Below are positions 53,726 to 61,255 of a stretch of DNA of 64,000 bases, piece after piece; the stretch's first letter is position 1, and each line of letters begins with the position of its first letter. Where the stretch lies: positions 1,860,001 to 1,924,000 of the forward strand of contig NZ_CP035914.1 in the NCBI RefSeq assembly GCF_004209775.1, in the 5' to 3' direction. This stretch comes from Synechococcus sp. WH 8101 (GTDB taxonomy: Bacteria > Cyanobacteriota > Cyanobacteriia > PCC-6307 > Cyanobiaceae). The position numbers and the translations under genes were made by a program. Below the pieces are notes generated by a model. It did no database searches and was not told where the DNA came from. It saw only the letters and a program-made list of their open reading frames with translations.

Positions 53726-54439
53726 ATGCTCCAAAAACTTTACGCAATAGGCCTCACCTTTCTGATCCTTTTTTCAGCCTGCCTACCGGCCTCTGGTCTC
53801 GCATCGACAGGCCTGGAGCAACAACTATGCAACAAGAACGGAATCGCCAATTTGTTGCCGTCATTCCGTGATACCAATGGGCACTTCAAGGTTCCTGATC
53901 CCACTGAAAATGCTCAAGCTTTTCTCACAGCACAACAAATCCTCACCATCCTGATTGATCAAGCCGAAAGCCAGGCACTCAACCGCCTCAAGCCAACGGA
54001 GTTAAAAAAGCGGCTCGCCAAGGCGCCCACCCGCCTAGCAGCACGATGGAAACGCGCAGAAATTGCAGTGCGGACCGATGGGCGAACACAGAGCTGCGCA
54101 GATGACGGACCGAATTGTGCTGCCTACGGTTCCGACTCGTTTTTAAACACTCTGGAACCGGTTGAGGGCCTTGGAGAAAGCTTCTACCGCAGCGTGAATG
54201 CGCAAGGAGAGGCACAGGCTCTTGTCTATGTACAGCCAACAGCAGTTCCCAGCGTCAGCAGACTCCTTCTTGCTGCGGCCAATTCTGCTGGGGCTTGGAT
54301 TCCCGCTGCATACTCTTTAGGGCCAGCAGGAGGAGAGGCTTTCATGATTGTCAACAATTGCTTGGACCTTGCACAGGAAACCAATGGAGCGCTCAAGCCT
54401 TCAGCAATGCTCGTTGCCGCTTTACAATGGGTGGATTAA
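53726..54439 (+). CDS. Secreted 237-residue protein of unknown family, copy B
   Basis: Same architecture as copy A: signal peptide (LYAIGLTFLILFSACLP), helical first half, paired Cys SCADDGPNCAAYG and late NNCLDLAQE. The second half is nearly identical to copy A, while the first half carries most substitutions, including an extra Cys (EQQLCNKNG). It is divergent from porin B and converges with the ABM-domain gene 7 bases away. Confidence 0.75.
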   Translation: MLQKLYAIGLTFLILFSACLPASGLASTGLEQQLCNKNGIANLLPSFRDTNGHFKVPDPTENAQAFLTAQQILTILIDQAESQALNRLKPTELKKRLAKAPTRLAARWKRAEIAVRTDGRTQSCADDGPNCAAYGSDSFLNTLEPVEGLGESFYRSVNAQGEAQALVYVQPTAVPSVSRLLLAAANSAGAWIPAAYSLGPAGGEAFMIVNNCLDLAQETNGALKPSAMLVAALQWVD

Positions 54440-54446
54440 GAGTGGA

Positions 54447-55097
54447 TCAGAAAGAGAATACTGGAGAGCTAAAGATAACAAGAAATAACAACAAAAATCC
54501 AAGCGCAGAAGCACAGTACAACCAACTCGAGCGCCCAGAAGAAGCATTCAACCAGTTTGCGTATAGGCGACTGAGCCAAGGTACTAACAACCAGCCAGTG
54601 ACTGCGACTGTGATCGCATTACTGATCAACATATTAAGCGGTAATGGCATCCGACCCAGAGTAGTGCGACCCAACACCATCAAGATCATCACTGATGGAT
54701 AGAGCGCCAACCAGACCAGAAGATTGACTTTCCAGGCCGGTGGCTTTTGACCACTCCGAGAGGTAATCCACTGGTCGAAAGACTGAGGTTCGACAAGCGA
54801 GCGATAGCGATAGCCAATTGCCTCTTCAGCATGAACCAAAAGCCGCCTTCTGACACGACTATCAAGCCAGGCAAGGCAGTTTTCTAAACTCGTAAATCGA
54901 ATTCGAGCAACGCAGCGCGTCAAACCCTGCTGATCACTCGGCTCGTAGTCAAGCTCTTGACCAAGATAGCCTTCAAAGAGACTCGCTGCCCGATCAAGCT
55001 CTTCTTGAAGCTTGGCAAAAGCACTCACCTGCGAGGGAGGCAATTCATTGTGAAAAGTATAAACAAACTGCTCATCAGAGCCCGTCTGATTACCCAT
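54447..55097 (-). CDS. ABM-domain protein with membrane helices
   Basis: 216 residues. Residues 1-100 look like a ferredoxin-like antibiotic-biosynthesis-monooxygenase domain (YTFHNELPPSQVSAFAKLQEE, FTSLENCLAWLDSRVRRRLL). The C-terminal half has two or three hydrophobic helices (VNLLVWLALYPSVMILMVLG, NMLISNAITVAVTGWLLVPW, WLYCASALGFLLLFLVIF). Similar fusions occur in bacteria and are thought to handle small hydrophobic molecules. A decayed copy lies at 50121. Confidence 0.7.
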   Translation of the reverse strand: MGNQTGSDEQFVYTFHNELPPSQVSAFAKLQEELDRAASLFEGYLGQELDYEPSDQQGLTRCVARIRFTSLENCLAWLDSRVRRRLLVHAEEAIGYRYRSLVEPQSFDQWITSRSGQKPPAWKVNLLVWLALYPSVMILMVLGRTTLGRMPLPLNMLISNAITVAVTGWLLVPWLSRLYANWLNASSGRSSWLYCASALGFLLLFLVIFSSPVFSF

Positions 55098-55122
55098 CGA
55101 ACCAACCTATAAATTGAACGCA

Positions 55123-55602
55123 TCAATAGCGAGCACCATCAGGCAACAAGCGAAATTCCTTCCAAATAGCACAAGCCTCCTCCTGAAGGATTTGATTCAA
55201 GCGAATCTCTCGCTCGCCCCTTGCTTTTTGCATGTCAGCATTAATCGCCTCATCAGAAAACAGATCACTATAATCAGACCAAGATGCGGCATAAAAAACG
55301 GTTCTAATTCCAGCCCAATAAGCCGTGGCATAGCACATCGGGCAACACTCACAACTCGTGTACATCACACAACCAGAAAGATCCCAGGTTCCGAGAGCCT
55401 TGCAAGCAGCACGAATTGCATTCACCTCTGCATGAGCACTTGGATCAAGATCTTTCACCACACTATTCCCTGCCGCAGCGATCACCTCACCATCCTTGGC
55501 GATCACAGCACCAAAGGGACCCCCGGTCTTTTCAATAACTCCGGCATTGCGCATTAAGCGAATCGCTTGCCGCATCATTTTCAGATCCAACTCAGTAGCC
55601 AT
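55123..55602 (-). CDS. Guanine-deaminase-like nucleobase deaminase
   Basis: 159 residues of the CDA/guanine-deaminase fold. The first zinc motif is intact (AHAEVNAIRAACKALG, His with catalytic Glu); the second is TSCECCPMCYATAYWAG, with a Cys where the family usually has Pro (CEPCPMC), so all metal ligands remain. The C-terminus with YYS/DEAI and RLLPDGARY resembles the Bacillus-type domain-swapped guanine deaminase. It would convert guanine to xanthine. ATG 55602 is preferred over upstream ATGs. Only copy B of the island has this gene. Confidence 0.82.
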   Translation of the reverse strand: MATELDLKMMRQAIRLMRNAGVIEKTGGPFGAVIAKDGEVIAAAGNSVVKDLDPSAHAEVNAIRAACKALGTWDLSGCVMYTSCECCPMCYATAYWAGIRTVFYAASWSDYSDLFSDEAINADMQKARGEREIRLNQILQEEACAIWKEFRLLPDGARY

Positions 55603-55864
55603 CGCCAAGAATCGACTCATTGCATGATGACCATTCAGGCACTGAGTGGCAACCCCTCGACCCATTGCATCGCGACCAAAGAGCTCGATGTCATCGGGCC
55701 ATAAAAAAATTATCAGAACATGCCATCAAGTCATCAGTGAAGCATAAATTTATAAACGGCTTTAAACCTTTCTGCAACTCTGCAACCTCCTCGCGCCAGA
55801 GGACAGAGCCAGAAAGCCAGCAGCCCTCGTTCCATTGATTATCAGTGAATAGAGTTCGCCACCC

Positions 55865-56656
55865 TCAGGCCACCAGGCGCTGATAGGCCTCTGTCACCCG
55901 CCGGAAGGCCTCTGCCGAGCCACCCATATCCGGATGGTGCTGTTTCACCAGGCGCCGAAACGCCTTCTTGATCGCCTCCTGAGACGCACCGGCCTGGAGG
56001 CCCAGCACCGCCAGAGCATCCGAACTGGAGGTCCAGGCCTGGGCGTTGCTCTGCCGGCGATCACTGCTGCGTTGGTCCGTGCTGCGTTGATCCGTGCGGG
56101 TGCGCCGGCTGCTGTTCGGACGCAGCCGCTGCCGTAGCTCCGCCACCACCCGGGCCGGATCCTCATCCAGCCACTCGCTTGCCCGCACGCCATAGAGCGC
56201 GAAGGCGGCCAGCACGGCCATGCCCTTTTTGGTGGCCTTGCGCCCCACCGCCGACAGCAGATCGGTGCCCAGTCCGCTCACCAGCCGGTCAAGGCGCTGC
56301 TGGAGACTGAGCTGCGGGTGGAAGCTGCTGCGGTTGAGTCGATCCACCAGAGCCTCCAGGCCGCTCTGACGCAGGTCAGTCCAGCCCGCTTGCTGGGCCA
56401 TGGCCTCGCCCCAGCGACGCACCTGATCAGCACTCACCCGCGGCGGCGGACTGGCGGAAGGCTCCTGCCATCGCGGCGGCTGCACCCACTGCTGACGTCT
56501 CTGCCGCTCAAGCTCCCGCTGCAGCCGTCGCACCTCCCGGCGCAGGGCCTCATTCTCCTCGAGCAATGCCGTGAGATTGACGGTGACACGGGGATCAGCC
56601 CCCGGGTCCTGAGCGCACGATCGAGTGGTCGACCACTGGCGCGGATCAAATCCCAT
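55865..56656 (-). CDS. C-terminal J-domain protein
   Basis: 263 residues. An Arg/Gln/Leu-rich coiled coil lies near residues 30-60 (NEALRREVRRLQRELERQRR), a helical middle contains LRQSGLEALVDRLNRSS, a Ser/Arg/Gln-rich linker follows, and the C-terminus is a J domain (VLGLQAGASQEAIKKAFRRL, with the HPD motif in KQHHPDMGGS). J proteins stimulate Hsp70; the coiled coil may set the partner. A deleted fragment of a second copy is at 50735. It marks the right border of the duplicated unit. Confidence 0.85.
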   Translation of the reverse strand: MGFDPRQWSTTRSCAQDPGADPRVTVNLTALLEENEALRREVRRLQRELERQRRQQWVQPPRWQEPSASPPPRVSADQVRRWGEAMAQQAGWTDLRQSGLEALVDRLNRSSFHPQLSLQQRLDRLVSGLGTDLLSAVGRKATKKGMAVLAAFALYGVRASEWLDEDPARVVAELRQRLRPNSSRRTRTDQRSTDQRSSDRRQSNAQAWTSSSDALAVLGLQAGASQEAIKKAFRRLVKQHHPDMGGSAEAFRRVTEAYQRLVA

Positions 56657-56665
56657 GGAATGCGC

Positions 56666-57331
56666 TCACCAGGGCAGCAGCTCACCATTGGAATGCCAGA
56701 AGCTGCCGCTGGTTTCCAGGGTGAGTGCATCGATGCGCGCCAGCAACCCCTCGACCGCCTGCTCCGGAGCAATGCCGTTGGGGTTGAAATTGATCATGCG
56801 GGTGCGCACGAGCCCCGGATGCAGAATCGCCACAGCGATACCCCGGGGTTGGAGGTCGATCGCCAGCGACTTGCCGGCCATGGTCAAGGCCACCTTCGAC
56901 ATCCGGTAGCCATAGGAGCCCCCGGAGCTGTTATCGGCGATCGAACCCATGCGACTGGTCATCAACGCAAGCTTGGCCCCCCGCGGCATCTGATCCAGCA
57001 GCGCCCGCGCCAGGAGCAACGGCGCCAGGGCATTCAGCTCGAACTGACGGCGGATCCCCTCCGGATCGAGATCCTCCAGCCCCATCGACTGCAGGATGCC
57101 GGCATTGAGAATCACCACATCGAGACTCTGTCCCTGCAGGCGAGCCACCAGCTCGGCGGGCGCCGAAGCAGCAGCAAGATCCAGCCCCGCTTCAATTCGC
57201 ACCCCCAGGGCCTCCAGCTCCGGCGAGGGCTCGCGGCAGACCGCAATCACCTGGTCACCTCGTGCCTGCAACTGCCGGCAATACTCCAGGCCGATACCCC
57301 GGTTGGCGCCGGTGACCAGAACTGTTGCCAT
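56666..57331 (-). CDS. Short-chain dehydrogenase/reductase
   Basis: 221 residues. Rossmann motif VTGANRGIGLEYCRQL, NAG strand (VVILNAGILQ) and active site GSYGYRMSKVAL (YxxxK with upstream Ser). The short length and sequence resemble the C-factor/sniffer-type SDRs. Substrate unknown. It is 9 bases from the J-domain gene on the same strand. Confidence 0.9.
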   Translation of the reverse strand: MATVLVTGANRGIGLEYCRQLQARGDQVIAVCREPSPELEALGVRIEAGLDLAAASAPAELVARLQGQSLDVVILNAGILQSMGLEDLDPEGIRRQFELNALAPLLLARALLDQMPRGAKLALMTSRMGSIADNSSGGSYGYRMSKVALTMAGKSLAIDLQPRGIAVAILHPGLVRTRMINFNPNGIAPEQAVEGLLARIDALTLETSGSFWHSNGELLPW

Positions 57332-57377
57332 GACGCTTCCCGCCCGTTCCGTCCCATCCTGACGGCAGCGCAGCCCA

Positions 57378-57944
57378 TCAGCGCATCAGCGTCAGGTCGG
57401 GGTACTGACCGGTGAGCTTGCCGTTGCGGTCGTAGGTGTTCATCGCCATCCGGTTGCTGCCATCGAGGGGGATGGCCAACTGCACCACGGCATCACCGGT
57501 GTGGCAGGGCTTCGGGAACAGGGTGAGGCGCGCGACGCCGACCACCAGATCGCTGGGCTCGCTGGGGGGCACCAACTGGTCCGGGAAGGTGCCGTTGCGG
57601 CCCCAGGGCAGGATCTCGACGCTGTAGTCGCTATCGCAGATTCCGTTCAAAGGCGTGCCCCAGCGGAGGCGAGTGGGCTCGACTGTCAGAACATTCACAA
57701 CAGCACGACCGGCCGTGCTGTTGGCCTTCCAACGGCCCAGATACATGTTGTCGCCAGCCCATTCGTCGGGCTTGATCGGCTCCTTGACAGGCTGGTCGTT
57801 CGATTCAGCACTGAGCCGATGGGCGCGCATCGCCCCGCCGTAGATCGCCCCGATCACGTAGCCGCTCGCCTGGTAGCCCAGTGCACTCACCAAACCGGCA
57901 ATCAAAGCAGCACTGAACAGGGTCTTCAGGGTGGCGCGGCGCAT
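57378..57944 (-). CDS. Membrane-anchored hypothetical protein
   Basis: 188 residues from ATG 57944 with a leading hydrophobic helix (TLKTLFSAALIAGLVSALGY) and a glycine-containing second hydrophobic stretch (GYVIGAIYGGAM). The rest is a periplasmic-type soluble domain with NSTAGRAVVNVLTVEPTRLRW, two Cys (GICDSDYS, PKPCHTGD) and a beta-rich end (VVQLAIPLDGSNRMAMNTYD). No family recognised. Confidence 0.6.
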   Translation of the reverse strand: MRRATLKTLFSAALIAGLVSALGYQASGYVIGAIYGGAMRAHRLSAESNDQPVKEPIKPDEWAGDNMYLGRWKANSTAGRAVVNVLTVEPTRLRWGTPLNGICDSDYSVEILPWGRNGTFPDQLVPPSEPSDLVVGVARLTLFPKPCHTGDAVVQLAIPLDGSNRMAMNTYDRNGKLTGQYPDLTLMR

Positions 57945-58001
57945 GGTGATCAAGCAGACAGTCAATCTTCGGGCGCAGCGCGCGGCAGCGCCACCGCGAC
58001 G

Positions 58002-58553
58002 TCAGCGTTCCAGCGACTGCAGCAGCTTCTTCAGCTTGCCTGCATTGCGCTTCGAGAGACAGGAGATGGTGGCAGCCGTCTGCCCGCGGGTTTCGATCGC
58101 GATCGCATCCCAGAACAGGCCGGATCGATGCGAAAACCCCGCCACCTTCTCCCAGGGCAGCTCCTCATGCCTGGCCGTGAGGCCAAACAGGCTGTAGGAG
58201 GAGATCGTGAGTTTCTCCGGTTGCACCACCACCCGCTGCGGATTGAGGCTCAGCTCAAGCAGCAGCGTGGGCAGCAGCTCGGCTTCGATCACCATCGTTC
58301 GCAAATCGGCCAGAAGATTGCTGCGATCGCCAGGCCTGCTGGAGCGTTCAAGGCTGCTGCCGCAATGCCGGCAGAGCGTGGCTCCATGAGGACAGAACGA
58401 TCGACAGGCCTCGCACTGAATGCCTTCCAGTCGGGTGCCACAGGCGCGGCAGACCTGAGCGTCCGAAGGAATCTCCGTGAGGCAGGCGCTGCAACGCTTG
58501 AACTCCGGCGCATCGCCTGGAGGGAAAGGCGGCTGCATCGGGGGCATCACCAT
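58002..58553 (-). CDS. Zinc-ribbon protein with PH-like C-terminal domain
   Basis: 183 residues. The N-terminal third holds repeated Cys pairs forming two or three zinc ribbons (RCSACLTEIPSDAQVCRACG, CEACRSFCPHGATLCRHCG). The remainder has strands compatible with a small bacterial PH-like fold (QRVVVQPEKLTISSYSLFG, HEELPWEKVAGFSHRSGLF, AIAIETRGQTAATISCLS) and a C-terminal helix (NAGKLKKLLQSLER). Function unknown. Confidence 0.7.
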   Translation of the reverse strand: MVMPPMQPPFPPGDAPEFKRCSACLTEIPSDAQVCRACGTRLEGIQCEACRSFCPHGATLCRHCGSSLERSSRPGDRSNLLADLRTMVIEAELLPTLLLELSLNPQRVVVQPEKLTISSYSLFGLTARHEELPWEKVAGFSHRSGLFWDAIAIETRGQTAATISCLSKRNAGKLKKLLQSLER

Positions 58554-58680
58554 CGGCGATCAGCGATCGTGTGGTTCGATCCTCCCATTTTCATTTCTTG
58601 GAAATGATGTCGAAATGAAATTCCTCTGGCAGAAGGGTCACAGGCGGCCATAAGACAACAGCAGCACTGCGTTCAATCCC

Positions 58681-58848
58681 ATGGCTTTCATCAGTCGCAT
58701 CTGCGCGACCTCCCGTGGCTCCACGATTGATGCGGTCGGCGAAGGCCGCTACCGCGTCTGCGATCGGCAGGCTCACTGCGCCGAAGTGCAGGGTCTCTGG
58801 CAGGCCTATGAAACCTTGCGCCTCCAGGAACAGCGGACCACGTCCTGA
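58681..58848 (+). CDS. 55-residue hypothetical protein
   Basis: ATG 58681 to TGA 58848: MAFISRICATSRGSTIDAVG, a Cys/Arg middle (GRYRVCDRQAHCAEVQGL) and a helical tail (WQAYETLRLQEQRTT). The minus strand also has an open frame here, but the plus-strand product has more ordinary composition and three Cys. Convergent with dcd. No family recognised. Confidence 0.5.
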   Translation: MAFISRICATSRGSTIDAVGEGRYRVCDRQAHCAEVQGLWQAYETLRLQEQRTTS

Positions 58849-58862
58849 ACCCGCGCCAACCA

Positions 58863-59387
58863 TCAGAAACTGCTCTGGGTCTGACCGGCGAATCGTCCGG
58901 CGTAATGCTCATCGCCCTCCATTCGCTGGAAGATGAACTGGCAGATCGGCGTGTCGGGATACACCGCCAGCGGCGCCGGGCCGAAATTACTCATCTCCAG
59001 CACCTGCTGACTGTCGATCCCCGGCCCCATGAACGGTGCACTGATGTGCACCATCAATCCCAGTCGGGCGAAGCGGCTGCGTCCCTCCAGCCAGCCGCAC
59101 AGTCCAGGGCCGAGCCGCAGACGTTCGCGTGTGATCCCGAGCACGGTCTCGCCGGGCATGATCAAGATGTGTTGGCCGTCGGCAACCTCAACCCGGTCGG
59201 TGAGGGCGCGGTAATCGGTGTGCTCACGCACCTCGATCACTTCATGCACCTTGCGGAACACCCGGAAGGTGCTGGCCAGGGTCAGATCCACCGACGCAGG
59301 CCCCACCCGGTCGAGGCAGAAGGGGGTGATCGTGATCAAACCATCCTCGATCGCCTGAAGAATGGCCTGGCGTCCAAGCACCACCAT
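58863..59387 (-). CDS. dcd: dCTP deaminase
   Basis: 174 residues from ATG 59387. A trimeric Dcd/dUTPase-fold enzyme that makes dUTP (or dUMP in bifunctional forms) from dCTP. Features: GRQAILQAIEDGLITITPFC, VDLTLASTFRVF, the nucleotide loop LEGRSRFARLGLMVHISAP and the catalytic Glu region VLEMSNFGPAPLAVYPDTPI, followed by the C-terminal GRFAGQTQSS. Whether it is mono- or bifunctional is not decided here. The frame extends to 59453. Confidence 0.93.
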   Translation of the reverse strand: MVVLGRQAILQAIEDGLITITPFCLDRVGPASVDLTLASTFRVFRKVHEVIEVREHTDYRALTDRVEVADGQHILIMPGETVLGITRERLRLGPGLCGWLEGRSRFARLGLMVHISAPFMGPGIDSQQVLEMSNFGPAPLAVYPDTPICQFIFQRMEGDEHYAGRFAGQTQSSF

Positions 59388-59464
59388 GGCGAGATCCTGT
59401 GCGGGGCCATGAGTATGGGTGACAGCAGCGGCATCATGACGATGCCGCTTCAAGCACTGACCGT

Positions 59465-59797
59465 ATGCCCGCCTTCACCCTGCCCGGCACCTTCCTGGTT
59501 GGCCTGATCGGCCTGTCCGTCGTGCAGGGAGACACGATTCGCTACCGCTGCGGTGGTGGCCAGATCATCGAAGCGCAATACGGCTCCCTCAGCGATCAGT
59601 CGTTGTCGTTCGTGCGCCTGCGCCTCCCCGACGGGCGCCGTCTCACCCTGCCCCAGGTGGCCTCCGGCTCCGGTGCCCGCTACAGCGCCGACCAAGACTT
59701 CACCTGGTGGAGCAAAGGCAACGGCGGCTTTCTCCAGGAAAGGGGTGACGACGGGAAGTGGCGCATCACCCTGGATGCCTGTGATGCTCAGAACTGA
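59465..59797 (+). CDS. MliC-like exported lysozyme-inhibitor-type protein
   Basis: 110 residues. A weak signal segment (TFLVGLIGLSVVQG) is followed by a small beta barrel: DTIRYRCGGGQIIEAQY, SFVRLRLPDGRRLTLPQV, and the active loop SGSGARYSADQDFTWWSKGNGG, then a last Cys (LDACDAQ) pairing with the first. This matches the MliC/PliC c-type lysozyme inhibitor fold. Its stop overlaps the next gene by 14 bases. Confidence 0.8.
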   Translation: MPAFTLPGTFLVGLIGLSVVQGDTIRYRCGGGQIIEAQYGSLSDQSLSFVRLRLPDGRRLTLPQVASGSGARYSADQDFTWWSKGNGGFLQERGDDGKWRITLDACDAQN

Positions 59798-60662
59798 CGC
59801 TGATCCCCCCCTCGTGATCCCACCCCAGAAACAGATGACCGGCATGCTGGGTCATCCCGTGGCCGAGAACCCGATCGACCGCATGTTCGATGCGGTGTAT
59901 GCCCACTACAACCTGCCCTGGCAGTTCTGGAAAAGCGACATCGGCTCTGCAGCTGATCTCGCCCATGCGATTCGGGCGCTGGTGCCCCTCGGCTACCGCG
60001 GAGTCGGCATCACCGTTCCTTACAAGGTGGCGGTCATTCCGATGCTGGATGCCATCGACGCTGACGTGCGCGCCATCGGAGCGGCCAACTACGTGACGGT
60101 GGAACAAGGCCGCCTGATCGGCCACAACAATGACGGCAAAGGGGTCGTCAAAGCGATTGAGAAGGTGTTCTCCCTCCGCGGCCAGCGTGTGGTCATGCTC
60201 GGTGCCGGTGGCGCCGGACGGGCGATGGCGGCGGAACTGGCCTGGGCCGGGGCCGACCAGCTCACCCTGATCACCCGGCGGCAGGAGCAAGGGGAGGAGG
60301 TGGCCGCGATGGTGAAGCGTGTGTCGGGCGTTGCGGCGGAGTGGCGCCCCTGGCAAGGAAACGTGGTGCTGCCGGAAGGCACCACCCTGGTGATGAATGC
60401 CACGCATCTCGGCTGTGCTCCCGACCTGGAGCCGGTGCCCCTCGACTGGAACAGCCTCCAGCCGGGCACCGTGGCCGTGGATGTGATCACCAACCCCCGC
60501 ATCACCCCCTTTCTGGCGACAGCACAGGCGAAGGGCTGCCAGGTGGTGGATGGAGTCGAGATGCTGGTGCAGCTGGCGATTCAGATCTTCCAGCAGTGGA
60601 CGGGCATCACCCCGGAAGAAGCGGTGTTCCAACGGGCCGTGGCCGAAGCGCTGGGTGAATGA
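59784..60662 (+). CDS. Atypical shikimate-dehydrogenase-like (AroE superfamily) protein
   Basis: 292 residues; ATG 59784 overlaps the previous stop, and ATGs at 59835 or 59844 (MTGMLGHPV) are alternatives. The catalytic Lys (GITVPYKVAV) and Asp (GHNNDGKG) and the NAD(P) fold (VVMLGAGGAGRAMAAEL) are kept. The shikimate-binding loop is not: the usual HSxSP reads A-E-N-P-I-D, so both Ser that hold the substrate carboxylate are lost. It belongs with AroE-like proteins of altered substrate and is probably not the main AroE of the shikimate pathway. Confidence 0.82.
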   Translation: MLRTDADPPLVIPPQKQMTGMLGHPVAENPIDRMFDAVYAHYNLPWQFWKSDIGSAADLAHAIRALVPLGYRGVGITVPYKVAVIPMLDAIDADVRAIGAANYVTVEQGRLIGHNNDGKGVVKAIEKVFSLRGQRVVMLGAGGAGRAMAAELAWAGADQLTLITRRQEQGEEVAAMVKRVSGVAAEWRPWQGNVVLPEGTTLVMNATHLGCAPDLEPVPLDWNSLQPGTVAVDVITNPRITPFLATAQAKGCQVVDGVEMLVQLAIQIFQQWTGITPEEAVFQRAVAEALGE

Positions 60663-60748
60663 GCCCGCACACTTCGTCGCCGAAAACTGCCAGGCGATGG
60701 TTTTGCGGTGACCATGGGACGCCCCCACCGGCCTCCAGCCGCAGGCCC

Positions 60749-60922
60749 ATGGTCTTCCCCGAACACGGCCTCATTGAGGAGATCCTGACGTCTTACGCCC
60801 GGCAGACCGGCGTGGCTGAATCCGACGGGGAACTGCAGCGACGCATCGAGTCGTTCCATGTTCAACTACTCACCCTCACCCACCAGCAACTGACCTGGGT
60901 GCATCAGGAATGGTGCGTCTGA
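60749..60922 (+). CDS. Small hypothetical protein
   Basis: 57 residues from ATG 60749, soluble and helical: HGLIEEILTSYARQTGVAES, ELQRRIESFHVQLLTLTHQQ, LTWVHQEWCV. The amphipathic pattern supports coding; the frame is open to 60659. No family recognised. Confidence 0.55.
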   Translation: MVFPEHGLIEEILTSYARQTGVAESDGELQRRIESFHVQLLTLTHQQLTWVHQEWCV

Positions 60923-60949
60923 GGGCTTGCACGTCCGAAGAGTTGGGCC

Positions 60950-61204
60950 TCAGAAGCTCAGGCGGCAGCGGGCGGCATGCATCTGGAGCTCCCCCGAATA
61001 AGCGCCCCCACCTGGCTGATAGGCATAGGGAGCTCGGTTGCCGGCACCGAGTTCGGCGGCGCCGCAATCGAGCGGACGTCCATCGATCTGCAGGGAAAAC
61101 TCCTCGACGGTGAGCCCCGGGGCCTGACGACTCTCCTTGCGAATCTCCACTGGTGGCAACGGCGGAATCGGTGGTGGATCCAAGCGGGTGCCTCCAGCCA
61201 TCAC
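60950..61204 (-). CDS. Possible exported small protein after hypE
   Basis: 84 residues from GTG 61204 (ATG follows). If translation began at an upstream CTG, a signal-like segment (WLLGQAVAQLVVMAGG) would precede a Pro-rich linker (DPPPIPPLPPVEI) and a compact end with LTVEEFSLQIDGRPLDCG and two late Cys. Location directly downstream of hypE on the same strand suggests co-transcription. No family recognised. Confidence 0.45.
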   Translation of the reverse strand: MMAGGTRLDPPPIPPLPPVEIRKESRQAPGLTVEEFSLQIDGRPLDCGAAELGAGNRAPYAYQPGGGAYSGELQMHAARCRLSF

Positions 61205-61255
61205 AACGAGCTGTGCGACAGCTTGCCCCAGCAGCCAGGCCTTGACCAGCGCCGC

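Larger units (their letters stand above)
50889..56656. repeat. Copy B of the duplicated gene block (intact)
   Basis: Order left to right: oxidase, porin B, secreted protein B, ABM-domain protein, guanine-deaminase-like protein, J-domain protein, all full length. Together with 44826-50839 it forms a head-to-tail tandem duplication of about 6 kb per unit. Confidence 0.8.

Noticed and set aside
56318-57415. Plus-strand open frame of 365 residues
   Set aside because: Antisense to the J-domain and SDR genes, both supported by motifs; no protein-like pattern.
58591-58863. Minus-strand frame of 90 residues
   Set aside because: The plus-strand 55-residue frame in the same place has a more ordinary composition and better start context; the minus frame looks like its shadow.
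59766-60728. Minus-strand open frame of 320 residues
   Set aside because: Antisense to the AroE-like gene and without recognisable features.
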